Shown here one piece after another: positions 13,091-13,456 of a stretch of 13,456 nt of DNA. This stretch comes from Brevundimonas sp. UBA7534 (GTDB lineage Bacteria; Pseudomonadota; Alphaproteobacteria; Caulobacterales; Caulobacteraceae). Numbering within the stretch: position 1 is the first letter of the stretch; every line of letters begins with the position of its first letter. The stretch covers positions 1-13,456 of the forward strand of contig NZ_DLMO01000070.1 in the NCBI RefSeq assembly GCF_002479325.1, written 5' to 3'. The notes beneath the pieces are model-generated. The model saw only the letters and a program-made list of their open reading frames with translations, was not told the DNA's origin and did no database searches. The position numbers were made by a program, and so were the translations under genes.

Positions 13091-13456
13091 TATACTGTGG
13101 CGGCAAACCATCGCTCGAGGAGTTGGGCTTCGGCCCGGCGGGCGGCGGTCCGGTCGGCCGCTTCCTCGTCCACCCCCCACTGATCTTCCTGGAACGCCTC
13201 CTCCAGGCGCGACAGGTCGAAGGCCTCGTCCGCCGACAGCGCCCCGCGCTCCAAGGCTAGCCCCAGTACGGCCGAGCCAAACAAGGGAACCGCCGTCGCA
13301 AGCCCGGTGAGTCTAAAGTCGTCCAAGCCGAGCGCGTGCGCCTTCACCCGTTCCAGCGACGCCACGTCCTGACCAAGGTGAACGATGCCTTCAACGGGCT
13401 GGAGCGACACGCCCATTTCGCGCGCGGCCCAGTCGCGCCAGGGCGTCCAGCCGCGC
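13090..13456 (-). CDS. ATP12-family F1-ATPase assembly chaperone, C-terminal part
   Basis: The 121 C-terminal residues are visible; the N-terminus lies beyond the right edge. ATP12 proteins bind the F1 alpha subunit during assembly of ATP synthase and occur in mitochondria and alphaproteobacteria. Visible family features are WTPWRDWAAREMGVSLQPVE, then TGLATAVPLFGSAVLGLALE and the conserved C-terminal run SADEAFDLSRLEEAFQEDQW with GVDEEAADR. The TAA is embedded in the third operator-like dyad of the downstream pair. The next gene on the same strand starts about 80 bases later with its own promoter-like region, so the two are probably separate units. Confidence 0.9.
   Translation of the reverse strand, partial: RGWTPWRDWAAREMGVSLQPVEGIVHLGQDVASLERVKAHALGLDDFRLTGLATAVPLFGSAVLGLALERGALSADEAFDLSRLEEAFQEDQWGVDEEAADRTAARRAEAQLLERWFAATV

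Noticed and set aside
1..13456. Search for tRNA, rRNA, CRISPR repeats, insertion sequences and attachment sites
   Set aside because: No cloverleaf, spaced direct-repeat array, transposase motif or terminal repeats were seen on reading either strand.

Overview
The window is GC-rich, densely packed bacterial chromosome. It most likely comes from an alphaproteobacterium of the Caulobacterales (a Brevundimonas/Caulobacter-type genome). Pointers are an ATP12-type F1-ATPase chaperone, two DUF2336 proteins, a single-domain Hpt protein, a TonB-type energy transducer, TTAA-spaced half sites resembling CtrA boxes, and GANTC (CcrM-type) sites close to start codons. The genus is inferred; there is no rRNA or other taxonomic marker. 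I see no tRNA, rRNA, CRISPR array, transposase or integrase, so this reads as core or near-core chromosome rather than a mobile island.

Layout. 1-1728 (minus): an RND efflux pair, with the membrane fusion protein followed by the inner-membrane permease (cut by the window start) through an ATGA overlap. 1842-3358 (minus): a class II aldolase/adducin-like protein followed by a putative outer-membrane beta-barrel protein whose start codon is a puzzle. 3541-6008 (plus): DUF2336 protein A, NAD kinase and an Hpt phosphotransfer protein, closed by a strong intrinsic terminator at 6034-6063. 6066-8086 (minus): a cytoplasmic-looking SLT lytic transglycosylase and DUF2336 protein B. 8259-9005 (plus): TonB-like protein. 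9002-10024 (minus): FAD-dependent glycine oxidase/ThiO-like enzyme. 10101-10736 (plus): DUF938 methyltransferase. 10739-11230 (minus): DJ-1/PfpI-like protein without the nucleophile cysteine. 11507-12262 (plus): RluF-type rRNA pseudouridine synthase. 12259-13010 (minus): a four-helix membrane protein translationally coupled to a small winged-helix regulator, behind a cluster of three operator-like dyads. 13090-13456 (minus): C-terminal part of an ATP12 chaperone.

How it fits together. The RND pair should form two parts of a tripartite exporter; no TolC-type partner is visible. DUF2336 A and B align over their length and bracket the NAD kinase/Hpt genes, and both they and the transglycosylase have CtrA-like spaced TTAA boxes upstream. 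This suggests, by inference only, cell-cycle-regulated genes. The clearest regulatory signal is 13021-13091: two perfect-armed 19-bp dyads of form ACTTTCC-N5-RGAAAGT plus a third degenerate copy, immediately upstream of the membrane protein/regulator pair. This is best explained as an autoregulated two-gene unit of unknown function. I did not find an obvious new defence or mobile system.
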